Assembly: GCF_040656415.1 (NCBI RefSeq)
Contig: NZ_JBFAMC010000005.1
Location: forward strand, 223,505 to 287,504
Direction: 5' to 3'
DNA: 64,000 nt
Source: Rhodococcus_F sp040656415
GTDB taxonomy: Bacteria > Actinomycetota > Actinomycetes > Mycobacteriales > Mycobacteriaceae
In this document: in pieces, positions 54,001-61,859 of the stretch
How the letters are laid out: every line of letters begins with the position of its first letter
Position numbering within the stretch: position 1 is the first letter of the stretch
Notes under the pieces: generated by a model
Told to the model about the DNA's origin: nothing
Database searches by the model: none
What the model saw: only the letters and a program-made list of their open reading frames with translations
Position numbers and translations under genes: made by a program

Positions 54001-55149
54001 ATGAAGATCAAATCCCTCACCACCTATACCGTTCCGCCGAGATGGCTGTTCCTGAGGATCGAGACGGACGACGGTGTGGTCGGCTGGGGTGAACCGGTCC
54101 TCGAAGGTCGGGCCGCCTCGGTCGCCGCTGCGGTCGAGGAGCTGTCCGACTACCTCGTGGGCCAGGATCCGACCCAGATCGAAGACTTGTGGACCGTCAT
54201 GTATCGATCGGGGTTCTATCGTGGCGGCGGCATCCACATGAGTGCCCTGGCCGGCATCGACCAGGCACTGTGGGACATCAAGGGCAAAGCCCTCGGCGTT
54301 CCGGTGCACGAACTTCTCGGTGGTCGCGTCCGAGACCGGATCAAGGTCTATTCCTGGATCGGAGGTGACCGGCCCTCGGAGACGGCGAAGGCAGCGCGCG
54401 AGGTGGTCGACCGAGGGTTCACAGCTGTGAAGATGAACGGCACCGAAGAACTTCAGTACCTCGACTCGTGGGAGAAGGTCGACCGGTGTCTGGCCAACGT
54501 CGCGGCGATTCGCGACGCGGTCGGCCCGAACGTCGGCATCGGTGTCGACTTCCACGGACGAGTACACAAGCCGATGGCCAAGGTCTTGCTGCGCGAACTC
54601 GAACCGTTCCGGTTGATGTTCGTCGAAGAGCCTGTCCTATCCGAGCACGTCGACGGTTTCGTCGACGTGCTGCGACAGTCGCCGATCCCGATCGCGCTAG
54701 GCGAAAGGCTATATTCCCGTTGGGATTTCAAATCGGTTCTCGCATCCGGAGCGGTAGACATCATCCAGCCGGACCCATCACACTGCGGCGGGCTCACGGA
54801 GGCACGGAAAATTGCGAACATGGCCGAGGCCTATGACGTCGCACTCGCACTGCACTGCCCCCTCGGACCGATCGCCCTGGCCACCTGCCTGCAGATCGAC
54901 GCAGGCTGTTACAACGCGACAATTCAGGAGCAGAGCCTCGGCATCCACTACAACACCTCGAATGATCTGCTCGACTACCTGGTCGATCCCTCGGTCTTCA
55001 CCTATGCGGACGGGCAGGTCCGAATCCCGAACGGCCCCGGGCTTGGCATCGAGGTGAACGAGGACTACGCCATCGAACGAGCGGCCGAAGGGCACCGCTG
55101 GCGTAACCCGGTGTGGCGCCACAGCGACGGATCCTTCGCGGAGTGGTGA
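54001..55149 (+). CDS. dgoD: D-galactonate dehydratase
   Basis: 382 residues, the exact length of E. coli DgoD. Enolase superfamily, mandelate racemase subgroup: metal ligands Asp183, Glu209, Glu235 and catalytic His185 and His285 fall at the E. coli numbering. It dehydrates D-galactonate to 2-keto-3-deoxygalactonate. AGGAGG precedes ATG 54001. The remainder of the sequence (PEHxG-type lid, KMNGTEE) also fits galactonate specificity. Third gene in the operon, 47 bases after dgoA. Confidence 0.94.
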   Translation: MKIKSLTTYTVPPRWLFLRIETDDGVVGWGEPVLEGRAASVAAAVEELSDYLVGQDPTQIEDLWTVMYRSGFYRGGGIHMSALAGIDQALWDIKGKALGVPVHELLGGRVRDRIKVYSWIGGDRPSETAKAAREVVDRGFTAVKMNGTEELQYLDSWEKVDRCLANVAAIRDAVGPNVGIGVDFHGRVHKPMAKVLLRELEPFRLMFVEEPVLSEHVDGFVDVLRQSPIPIALGERLYSRWDFKSVLASGAVDIIQPDPSHCGGLTEARKIANMAEAYDVALALHCPLGPIALATCLQIDAGCYNATIQEQSLGIHYNTSNDLLDYLVDPSVFTYADGQVRIPNGPGLGIEVNEDYAIERAAEGHRWRNPVWRHSDGSFAEW

Positions 55150-55154
55150 GATCG

Positions 55155-56468
55155 ATGTTGCAGATCCAGAAGGACGGTCGGTTCAGCCCGGTTGCTGCGC
55201 AGGCATCGAAGGCCCGTGTGCTCATCGCGGTGATGCTGTTCGTGACCGTTGTCATCAACTACATGGACCGGGCCAATCTGTCGATCGCGTTGCCCGCGAT
55301 CGCCGACGAAATGGACCTCTCGACGGCCCAACAGGGACTGCTGCTCTCTGCCTTCGGCTGGACCTATGCAGCGCTGCAGATTCCAGGAGGGTGGCTCGTC
55401 GACCGCATTCCCCCGCGAGTGCTCTACCCCGCATGTCTCATCCTGTGGTCGGCGGCCACCGTCTTCATGGGGATCGTCGGCGGCTTTCTGGCGCTCATCG
55501 CGCTGCGCCTACTCGTCGGCGTGTTCGAGGCGCCTGCGTACCCCATCAACAACCGGGTCGCGACTACCTGGTATCCGGAGCGCGAACGTGCGACGGTGAT
55601 CGGCTTCTACACCTCCGGGCAGTTCATCGGTCTTGCTCTGCTCACCCCCTTCCTGGCCTGGCTGCAGGCAGTGCTGTCGTGGCACTGGGTATTCATCGTC
55701 ACTGGTGTGATCGGGATCATCTGGGGTGTCGTCTGGTACGCGTTCTACCGCGAACCGAGCGACTCACGGGCAAACGAGGCCGAAATCGAACTGATCCGGG
55801 ATGGCGGCGGGCTCGTGGACCTCGAACAGGGGCAACAACCCGAACGCCCGGCCGTGACCCGGAACGACGTCGCCACCGTACTCGGCAGGCAAAAGCTGTG
55901 GGGGATCTATCTGGGGCAGTTCTGCCTCACGTCAACTTTGTGGTTCTTCCTGACCTGGTTCCCCACATACCTCGTCGACTACCGCGGAATGGATTACATC
56001 GAATCCGGTTTCCTCGTCTCACTGCCGTTCATCGCTGCACTTGTCGGCGTGCTGTTTTCCGGGGTGTTCTCCGACTTCTTGCTTCGGAGAGGGGCATCGC
56101 TGGGAGTCGCCCGCAAAGGCCCGATCATCGTGGGACTACTGTTGACCGTCGCAATGCTCGGCGCCAACTTCACTGACTCCACCGCGCTGGTGATCGTGTT
56201 GCTTTCCGTCGCGTTCTTCGGCAACGGCCTTGCGTCGATCACCTGGTCGCTTGTGTCCGCACTCGCACCGAAGCGACTACTCGGACTCACCGGTGGAATG
56301 TTCAATTTCATAGGGAATCTGTCGTCGATCGCAACGCCCATAGTCATCGGTCTGCTCGTCACCGACCAGAGTTTCGCGCCTGGATTCGTCTATATGACCG
56401 TGGTGACAGCACTGGGGATCGCGTCGTACATCTTCCTAGTGGGAAAAGTGGAACGCGTGAAGGGGTGA
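55155..56468 (+). CDS. MFS transporter, probable galactonate/hexuronate symporter
   Basis: 437 residues, 12 helices. Anion:cation symporter (ACS) family features: NYMDRANLSIALPAIADEM, FGWTYAALQIPGGWLVDRI, RLLVGVFEAPAYPINNRVATTW. The E. coli galactonate carrier DgoT belongs to this family, and operon membership suggests the same cargo. ATG 55155 lies 5 bases after the dgoD stop. No regulator sits in the operon. Confidence 0.85.
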   Translation: MLQIQKDGRFSPVAAQASKARVLIAVMLFVTVVINYMDRANLSIALPAIADEMDLSTAQQGLLLSAFGWTYAALQIPGGWLVDRIPPRVLYPACLILWSAATVFMGIVGGFLALIALRLLVGVFEAPAYPINNRVATTWYPERERATVIGFYTSGQFIGLALLTPFLAWLQAVLSWHWVFIVTGVIGIIWGVVWYAFYREPSDSRANEAEIELIRDGGGLVDLEQGQQPERPAVTRNDVATVLGRQKLWGIYLGQFCLTSTLWFFLTWFPTYLVDYRGMDYIESGFLVSLPFIAALVGVLFSGVFSDFLLRRGASLGVARKGPIIVGLLLTVAMLGANFTDSTALVIVLLSVAFFGNGLASITWSLVSALAPKRLLGLTGGMFNFIGNLSSIATPIVIGLLVTDQSFAPGFVYMTVVTALGIASYIFLVGKVERVKG

Positions 56469-56482
56469 GCCCCGGTTCCTCC

Positions 56483-57442
56483 TCAGTACAGTGCCGCGGC
56501 CAGCTTCCGACGTGCGGTAATCACAACTGGTTCGGCGGGATCGAACAGTTCGAACAGTTCGAGCAGCCGGGTCCGCGCCCGGGTCTTGTCGTCCCCGGTA
56601 CTGCGGGCGACAAGGGCGATAAGCCGAGCAAAGGCCGCATCCGGGGCCTGTGAATAGACCTCGACGTCGGCCGCACGCAGTTGTGCCTCGACATCGTCCG
56701 GGGCGGCGTCCGCAGCGGCAACCGCGCCAGAATCAACCGACTGCACCCGGGCGAGGAAGCGTACCTGGCGCACTGCGCCAAGTGCTTGTGCGTTTGCGGG
56801 TTCTTCGTCGAGGATCTTCTGGAACTCGGCTTCCGCTGCCGCCAAGTCGCCTTCGTCGAGCGCTGCCTCGGCCGCGACGAAACGAGGGTCTTCCGGCTCG
56901 GGTTCGTCCGTGTCGCCCCCACCAGCCGGCGGACCGGACAACTTCCCGGCTACCGCTTGCTGTATCGCAGCAAGCCACTGACGCAACTGCGGCTCTGGCT
57001 GTACGCCCTGGAAGTCGGCGAGAGGTTGTCCAGCGGCGATCGCGACCACAGTCGGAACGGACTGAACGCCGAATGCCTGCGCAATTCGCGGGTTGGCGTC
57101 TACATCGACTTTCGCGAGCACCCACGTGCCACCCGCCTCGCGCGCCAACTTCTCGAGCAGAGGCGACAGCTGCTTGCATGGCTCACACCAGGTTGCCCAG
57201 AGGTCGACGATGACAGGGACCTGCTGGGAGCGGACGAGCACCTCGGCTTCGAACGTGGCCTCGGTGACGTCGACGACAGCCTGGAGCCCCGTGCCACCCG
57301 GAGCAGCACCGTCGCCAGGAGCTGCCGGGGGCGGCTGTGGGGCGTTCGCACGCTCCTTGAGCGCGGAGAGATCGACTGCCCCGGTCATGGCTGCGGCCAT
57401 TGCCGAGGAACGCGCTGAGGGACGAGAACCTGGTCGAGTCAC
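56483..57442 (-). CDS. thioredoxin-domain protein with TPR region (CnoX-like)
   Basis: 319 residues. Residues about 60-170 are a thioredoxin fold with active site WATWCEPCKQL. The C-terminal half is a tetratricopeptide-like helical region (VAAEAALDEGDLAAAEAEFQKILDEEPANAQAL), the layout of CnoX/YbbN, a chaperedoxin that protects proteins from oxidation. GTG 57442 gives MTRPGSRPS, the M. tuberculosis Rv1324 start. My memory of Rv1324 is that its CXXC is degenerate, so the intact CEPC is notable. Confidence 0.85.
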   Translation of the reverse strand: MTRPGSRPSARSSAMAAAMTGAVDLSALKERANAPQPPPAAPGDGAAPGGTGLQAVVDVTEATFEAEVLVRSQQVPVIVDLWATWCEPCKQLSPLLEKLAREAGGTWVLAKVDVDANPRIAQAFGVQSVPTVVAIAAGQPLADFQGVQPEPQLRQWLAAIQQAVAGKLSGPPAGGGDTDEPEPEDPRFVAAEAALDEGDLAAAEAEFQKILDEEPANAQALGAVRQVRFLARVQSVDSGAVAAADAAPDDVEAQLRAADVEVYSQAPDAAFARLIALVARSTGDDKTRARTRLLELFELFDPAEPVVITARRKLAAALY

Positions 57443-57529
57443 GCTCTCCAGTTTGTCACGATTCGCGTACCTACTGGAACGCGGGCCGAACAATCGGTCG
57501 TTCCAGCGAGCCGGCGTCGGTCCAGGTCT

Positions 57530-57913
57530 TCAGACCAGTATGGCTTCGCTCTTGACGGCGCTGGGATCGGAGAGCTCTGCCATGCGGCCATTTCGTACGG
57601 CCCAGACCTCGAAGACGACGGTGCCGAAGGGTGGGATGCTCGCGAAGAGTGCCCAGAAGCTGGTGAGCGGGTTCCAGCTGAGTTTGCGGGCGGTCCACAA
57701 CGCGATCAGCACGTACAAGATGAAAACACCGCCGTGGACTGGTCCGAAGATCTTCACACCGATCTCGTTGCCGTCCGCCGGGATGTACTTGAAGGCCATG
57801 CCGACGAGAAGGCCTACCCAGGTGATTGCTTCCAGAATCGCGACAAATCGGAAGCGTTTGGCCGTTGTGCTGAGATCAAGAGCGTTCACCATGGCGGCTA
57901 TTGTGCCCGACAT
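57530..57913 (-). CDS. DUF3817 membrane protein, second copy
   Basis: 127 residues and three membrane helices. Shows the DUF3817 pattern: RFRFVAILEAITWVGLLVGMAFKY, IFGPVHGGVFILYVLIALWTAR and ALFASIPPFGTVVFEVW. A paralogue of the gene at 32286-32651. Start 57913 is nominal; ATG 57892 gives the more usual N-terminus. Function unknown. Confidence 0.85.
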   Translation of the reverse strand: MSGTIAAMVNALDLSTTAKRFRFVAILEAITWVGLLVGMAFKYIPADGNEIGVKIFGPVHGGVFILYVLIALWTARKLSWNPLTSFWALFASIPPFGTVVFEVWAVRNGRMAELSDPSAVKSEAILV

Positions 57914-58068
57914 GCACAGACAGTCCGTAGTCGAGTGCTACACGCCACACAACTTCTCCAGCCGCGATCTTCCCTGGCTCTGCGTCGGGCGTCACTCGGA
58001 CGTGTAGGCAGCGACCGAAGTCACATCCCGATGAGACCTATCGAGGCGATGGTACTAGCGTCAAGGGT

Positions 58069-58539
58069 ATGACCCAGTCTTCCGCGGCACAGATTCCGCC
58101 ACCACTGTCTTCGAACCTCGTGGTCGGCATAGACCACGTGGGCATTGCAGTGCCCGATCTCGACGTCGCGGTCTCGTGGTACGTCGAGCACCTCGGCATG
58201 GTGTCCACGCATGAGGAAGTGAACGAGGAGCAGGGTGTGCGCGAGGCAATGCTGAGCGTTGCCGGCTCGCCCGAAGACAGCACTACGCTGCAACTTCTCG
58301 CACCGTTGAACGAGAAGTCGACCATCGCGAAGTTCATCGGCCGTAGCGGTCCCGGCCTCCAGCAGTTCGCGTATCGCGTCACGGACATCGAAACCCTCTC
58401 GGCTCAGCTCCGCGATCGTGGCGTCCGGCTCCTGTACGACACTCCCAGACGTGGAACCGCCGGCTCGCGAATCAACTTCATCCACCCGAAGGACGCGGGT
58501 GGCGTTCTCATCGAACTCGTCGAGCCCGCGACCCATTGA
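58069..58539 (+). CDS. mce: methylmalonyl-CoA epimerase
   Basis: 156 residues. Vicinal oxygen chelate fold: metal His in GIDHVGIAV, Gln in LLAPL context, His in LQQFAYRVTD region and Glu in GGVLIELVEP. It converts (S)- to (R)-methylmalonyl-CoA between propionyl-CoA carboxylase and the mutase, important in organisms that grow on odd-chain lipids or cholesterol. TAGCGT 7 nt before ATG 58069 suggests leaderless expression. Corresponds to Rv1322A. Confidence 0.92.
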   Translation: MTQSSAAQIPPPLSSNLVVGIDHVGIAVPDLDVAVSWYVEHLGMVSTHEEVNEEQGVREAMLSVAGSPEDSTTLQLLAPLNEKSTIAKFIGRSGPGLQQFAYRVTDIETLSAQLRDRGVRLLYDTPRRGTAGSRINFIHPKDAGGVLIELVEPATH

Positions 58540-58604
58540 TCGTGCAACGCTCCTCACCATAGGCAGAGGGACCCGCTTCACTTTTGCCAGGTAGATTGGC
58601 ATCC

Positions 58605-59729
58605 ATGTCAAACGAGCTGGACCGCGATTCGATCTCTCTTCCTTTCTCCACCGTGCGCAAGGGGTTCGACCGTGACGAGGTACGTAACTACTTCGAACGA
58701 TTCGATGCAGAACTCCGCGTCACTGCCGCCGACCGCGATGCGGCGGCGGCGCAGGCTCGAGATCTCGCCAAGCAGCTCGAAGATGTACGGGAAGAGAACG
58801 AGGGACTCCGGAAGGACGTCGACCGCCTGTCCGTACCTCCGACCACTGCCGAGGGAATGAGTGACCGCATCTCCCGAATGCTCCGTCTCGCGTCCGACGA
58901 AGCCTCCGAGGTGCGCGCAAAGGCTGAGGCCGAAGCGGCCGAAACGATCTCTGTCGCCGAGCAGGAAGCTGCCCAGCTTCGGGGCCACTACGAGTCCCTG
59001 ATCGCGGAGATCGAAGACCGTCGCAGTGCACTCGAGGTTCAGCACGAACAGACCATGACGAAAGCCCGCACGGAGGCCGCACGGATCGTCACGGCTGCTC
59101 AGTCCGAGCGTGACCGCTTGAACGCCGAAGCCGAACGGCGTCGATCGCAAGTGCAGGACGACTTCGACCGCACGATGTCCGATCGGCGCCGGAAGGCGAT
59201 AGCCGAGGCCAACGAACTCGAGAGCACCAGCAAGGCGGAAGCGCATCGCCGTGTCGCGGAAGCTACCCACGAGGCCAACGAACTCGAGAGCACCAGCAAG
59301 GCGGAAGCGCATCGCCGTGTCACGGAAGCTACCCACGAGGCTGAGCGAAGGCTGCAAGCGGCGACCGATCAGTCGGAGCGCAAGATCACGCACGCACGAG
59401 AACTCGCCGAAGAACTTCGTGTACTTCGCGGTCGAATTCTGGCTCAGCTCTTGGGCATTCGAGGCCAGCTCGATTCTGTTCCCGCCATGCTGGCCTCAGT
59501 CAACCGAGAAAGCGAACTCCTCGGCGCGCAGAACGAGGACGCACCATCACTCTCCCCGGCGGGTGCAGAGTCGAACAACGGTTCCACGTCGAACTCGGCA
59601 GGCACCGAGTTCGGCCCGGATAGTGCAGGTGGCGCGCCAGCGGAGAACAACTCCGCAGGGCCGTCCACGAGCGACAAGAGTGCGGGCGACCGGTCGATCG
59701 ACCAGCGAAACGTTCGCACCGGGAACTAG
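58605..59729 (+). CDS. DivIVA-domain coiled-coil protein
   Basis: 374 residues. N-terminal DivIVA-like motif (LPFSTVRKGFDRDEVRNYFERFDAEL) followed by about 230 residues of continuous coiled coil, then a Ser/Ala/Gly-rich tail. Wag31/DivIVA proteins bind curved membrane at poles and direct growth, but this is a longer relative that probably scaffolds rather than replaces Wag31. TAGATT 7 nt before ATG 58605 suggests a leaderless start. Residues 201-244 are two copies of a 22-residue unit. Overlaps the next gene tail-to-tail by 4 bases. Confidence 0.85.
   Translation: MSNELDRDSISLPFSTVRKGFDRDEVRNYFERFDAELRVTAADRDAAAAQARDLAKQLEDVREENEGLRKDVDRLSVPPTTAEGMSDRISRMLRLASDEASEVRAKAEAEAAETISVAEQEAAQLRGHYESLIAEIEDRRSALEVQHEQTMTKARTEAARIVTAAQSERDRLNAEAERRRSQVQDDFDRTMSDRRRKAIAEANELESTSKAEAHRRVAEATHEANELESTSKAEAHRRVTEATHEAERRLQAATDQSERKITHARELAEELRVLRGRILAQLLGIRGQLDSVPAMLASVNRESELLGAQNEDAPSLSPAGAESNNGSTSNSAGTEFGPDSAGGAPAENNSAGPSTSDKSAGDRSIDQRNVRTGN
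59205..59336 (+). repeat. 66-bp tandem duplication inside the DivIVA-like gene
   Basis: Copies at 59205-59270 and 59271-59336 differ by one base (GTGTCGCGG in the first, GTGTCACGG in the second). Each encodes 22 residues beginning EANELESTSKAEAHRR. A whole number of codons keeps the coiled-coil frame. Confidence 0.95.
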
Positions 59730-60052
59730 GACCACCTGCGCGTCAAGCCCCGGGTACCGCGACCCGACCAACATCCACTGTGCCAATGCCTGCGGTCTTC
59801 ACCGCTGCCGTAATCCGCGGGCCAGGCGACGAGGTGGGCCACGCCTGGCCGGATTTCGTGGTCGCAGCCCGGGCACCTGTACGACTTGGTCGCTCGCGCA
59901 CCAGGGACTGTGCGGACGATGTAAGTCTCGTCCGAGGCACCGGCCGGACCGGATTCCCGGCGTATCAACGCACTGCCGAACAGTGTGCCTTCGGAGTCAT
60001 TCGAGGGCACACTGCGGCGCGAATTCTTACGCTGCGGTCTACGACGGGGCAC
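59726..60052 (-). CDS. conserved zinc-ribbon-like protein next to nucS
   Basis: 108 residues from GTG 60052. Basic N-terminus (PRRRPQRKN), then YIVRTVPGARATKSYRCPGCDHEIRPG, VAWPADYG and DRRHWHSGCW: CPGC plus HWHxxC is a probable four-ligand zinc site. I recall very similar proteins beside nucS in other actinobacteria, with this same CPGC...HWHxxCW ending. The stop overlaps the DivIVA-like stop by 4 bases. It lies 16 bases after nucS and is likely co-transcribed. Function unknown. Confidence 0.8.
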   Translation of the reverse strand: MPRRRPQRKNSRRSVPSNDSEGTLFGSALIRRESGPAGASDETYIVRTVPGARATKSYRCPGCDHEIRPGVAHLVAWPADYGSGEDRRHWHSGCWSGRGTRGLTRRWS

Positions 60053-60068
60053 GGTCTCAGTCCATTCG

Positions 60069-60743
60069 TCAGAAGAGCCGGAGTTCGGCGCTGTCGGTGC
60101 CGCGTAGCGCGTCGTAGTCGAGTACAAGGCACCGAATCCCGCGGTCGCCGGCAAGGGTCTTGGCCTGCGGCTTGATCTGCTGGGCCGCAAAGACACCACT
60201 CACCGGAGCAAGCAGTGGATCCCTGTTCAACAGTTCGAGATAGCGCGTGAGTTGTTCGACACCGTCGATGTCGCCTCGCCGCTTGATCTCGACGGCAACA
60301 GATTCCCCGTCCGCATTCCTGCACAACAGATCCACCGGCCCGATCGCGGTCATGTACTCCCGGCGTACGAGTGTGTAACCGCTGCCGAGGGTTTCGACGT
60401 GCTCGGCGAGCAATTCCTGCAGGTGTGCCTCGACGCCATCTTTGACAAGCCCTGGGTCGATCCCGAGTTCGTGACTGGAGTCGTGCTCGATTTCCTCGAT
60501 GGTGATCCGGAGTTCCTCTCCGGCCTTGTTCGTGACCAACCACAAGGATTTGCCGTCTCCCACCGAATCCTCGACCAGCCAGCACGGCGGACTCATCCAG
60601 TTAAGCGGCTTGTAAGCACGGTCGTCGGCATGAATGCTGACGGACCCGTCGGCCTTGATCAGTAGTAGTCGACGAGCCATTGGCAGGTGGGCCGTCAAAC
60701 GACCGACGTAGTCGACTCGGCATCGAGCAATCACTAGGCGCAC
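60069..60743 (-). CDS. nucS: mismatch-specific endonuclease NucS
   Basis: 224 residues. N-terminal DNA-binding domain (RRLLLIKADGSVSIHADDRAYKPLNWMSPPCWL) and C-terminal nuclease domain with GPVDLLCRN, VAVEIKRRG and LTRYLELLNRDP, the Asp/Glu/Lys active site. NucS cleaves both strands at mismatches, replacing MutS/MutL in Actinobacteria; no mutS or mutL is seen here. GTG 60743 is 6 nt after TAGGGT, so it looks leaderless, and a palindrome covers the start. Corresponds to Rv1321. Confidence 0.96.
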   Translation of the reverse strand: MRLVIARCRVDYVGRLTAHLPMARRLLLIKADGSVSIHADDRAYKPLNWMSPPCWLVEDSVGDGKSLWLVTNKAGEELRITIEEIEHDSSHELGIDPGLVKDGVEAHLQELLAEHVETLGSGYTLVRREYMTAIGPVDLLCRNADGESVAVEIKRRGDIDGVEQLTRYLELLNRDPLLAPVSGVFAAQQIKPQAKTLAGDRGIRCLVLDYDALRGTDSAELRLF

Positions 60744-60755
60744 CTAGTCACCCTA
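60733..60755 (-). promoter_or_regulatory. nucS -10 box and palindrome over the start codon
   Basis: ACTAGG (60733-60738) and CCTAGT (60743-60748) form an inverted repeat with a 4-nt centre, including the GTG. TAGGGT on this strand (60755-60750) is a -10 whose start site would fall at the GTG. A protein bound here would block initiation. Confidence 0.5.
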
Positions 60756-60854
60756 AGCGATTGCGGCGACATGTCTCGAACGACAAGGCTCCCAGTTCGA
60801 GAATGTTCGCGCCACGGCGGAGTCGGCACACGCCTCGACGGCAGCGCTCGGACT

Positions 60855-61526
60855 TCAAACCTCGATCTGTGGATCTGATGACACCGCTACAGCCGCCCGG
60901 CCGACCCAGCGGTCGAGCGCGACTGCCATCCAGGCTGCGACAACTCCAGGTATCACGAAGATCGTCCAGCCCAACAAGTTCGGGAAGATGGTGTGACCCA
61001 ATACGCCGGAATCGACGAGTAGATACGCGACCAAGGCGAGAACCGCAGCCGGTGGAAGTGCCCACAGACACGCCCGTTGCTTCCGCCGGGCGACCAGCCA
61101 CCCGGCCGTCAGGGCTGTGACACCTGTAACGATCATGATGATCAGGATCGCTTTGGTCCCGTAGAAGCCGACAGCATCCGCGATGTCCTCGAGTGTGCCC
61201 ATGACCAGTGCTCTGACTACCAGTGCCGACAGAGCCAATGCACAGCCGATCCCGGCCCTCGCGCGACTGCGGGCAGATATCGACACGGCCAACGCCACTC
61301 CGACTGAAATGACCAGAACTTGAGCCGATACAGCGATCCTCCCAGGTCCGATAGTGGAAAAGGTCGGCAACAGGAATGCGATCAGAACAGAGGTCCACAG
61401 AGTCAGATGCCCGACGAGCAGTCGGACCGGTTCGGTCCGCTCGTCGGACCAGAAATCAACTGGAGCACCACCCAGATCGGAGCGCTGAGTCGCAAAACGT
61501 GAGGGCGATTCATCCGGTTCAGCCAC
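60855..61526 (-). CDS. membrane protein of unknown function
   Basis: About 223 residues from GTG 61526; a longer frame reaches 61592. It has five or six hydrophobic segments (LWTSVLIAFLLPTFSTIG, VLVISVGVALAVSISA, ALALSALVVRALV and others). No motif assigns it. It stands alone between nucS and the MFS gene on the minus strand. Confidence 0.65.
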   Translation of the reverse strand: MAEPDESPSRFATQRSDLGGAPVDFWSDERTEPVRLLVGHLTLWTSVLIAFLLPTFSTIGPGRIAVSAQVLVISVGVALAVSISARSRARAGIGCALALSALVVRALVMGTLEDIADAVGFYGTKAILIIMIVTGVTALTAGWLVARRKQRACLWALPPAAVLALVAYLLVDSGVLGHTIFPNLLGWTIFVIPGVVAAWMAVALDRWVGRAAVAVSSDPQIEV

Positions 61527-61859
61527 GTCGACGATTATCGAACATCTCGGTAGGTTGCGCGGAAGAAGCCATGAGAACTCATCCGACAGCATCCCGCATC
61601 ATGCGTTCGCCAAAGGCAGCTTGCCACCAGGCAGACCAACTCGAGCCAGAGCACCCGGGTGTACGGGCAGACCCAACCAATGGCGAGCTGTCTGGCTACC
61701 GCCCAGATCGGCCCGTGTGCGCGCCGACACGTGGACGGCCGCCGAGTCCCGACATCTGCGCTGCACCCCACTGAACAACGCACTTCATCTCTCTGGCAGC
61801 GCATTTCAGCGACAAGCCAACTGCACTTCCTGCGGGTCGCGTGGCTCCCGGACAAGGCA
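61527..61859. other. intergenic stretch with no recognisable gene
   Basis: 333 bases. Frames overlapping this area run into the MFS gene on the wrong phase or show no domain. It should contain the promoter of the membrane protein, but no convincing box is visible. Confidence 0.4.
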
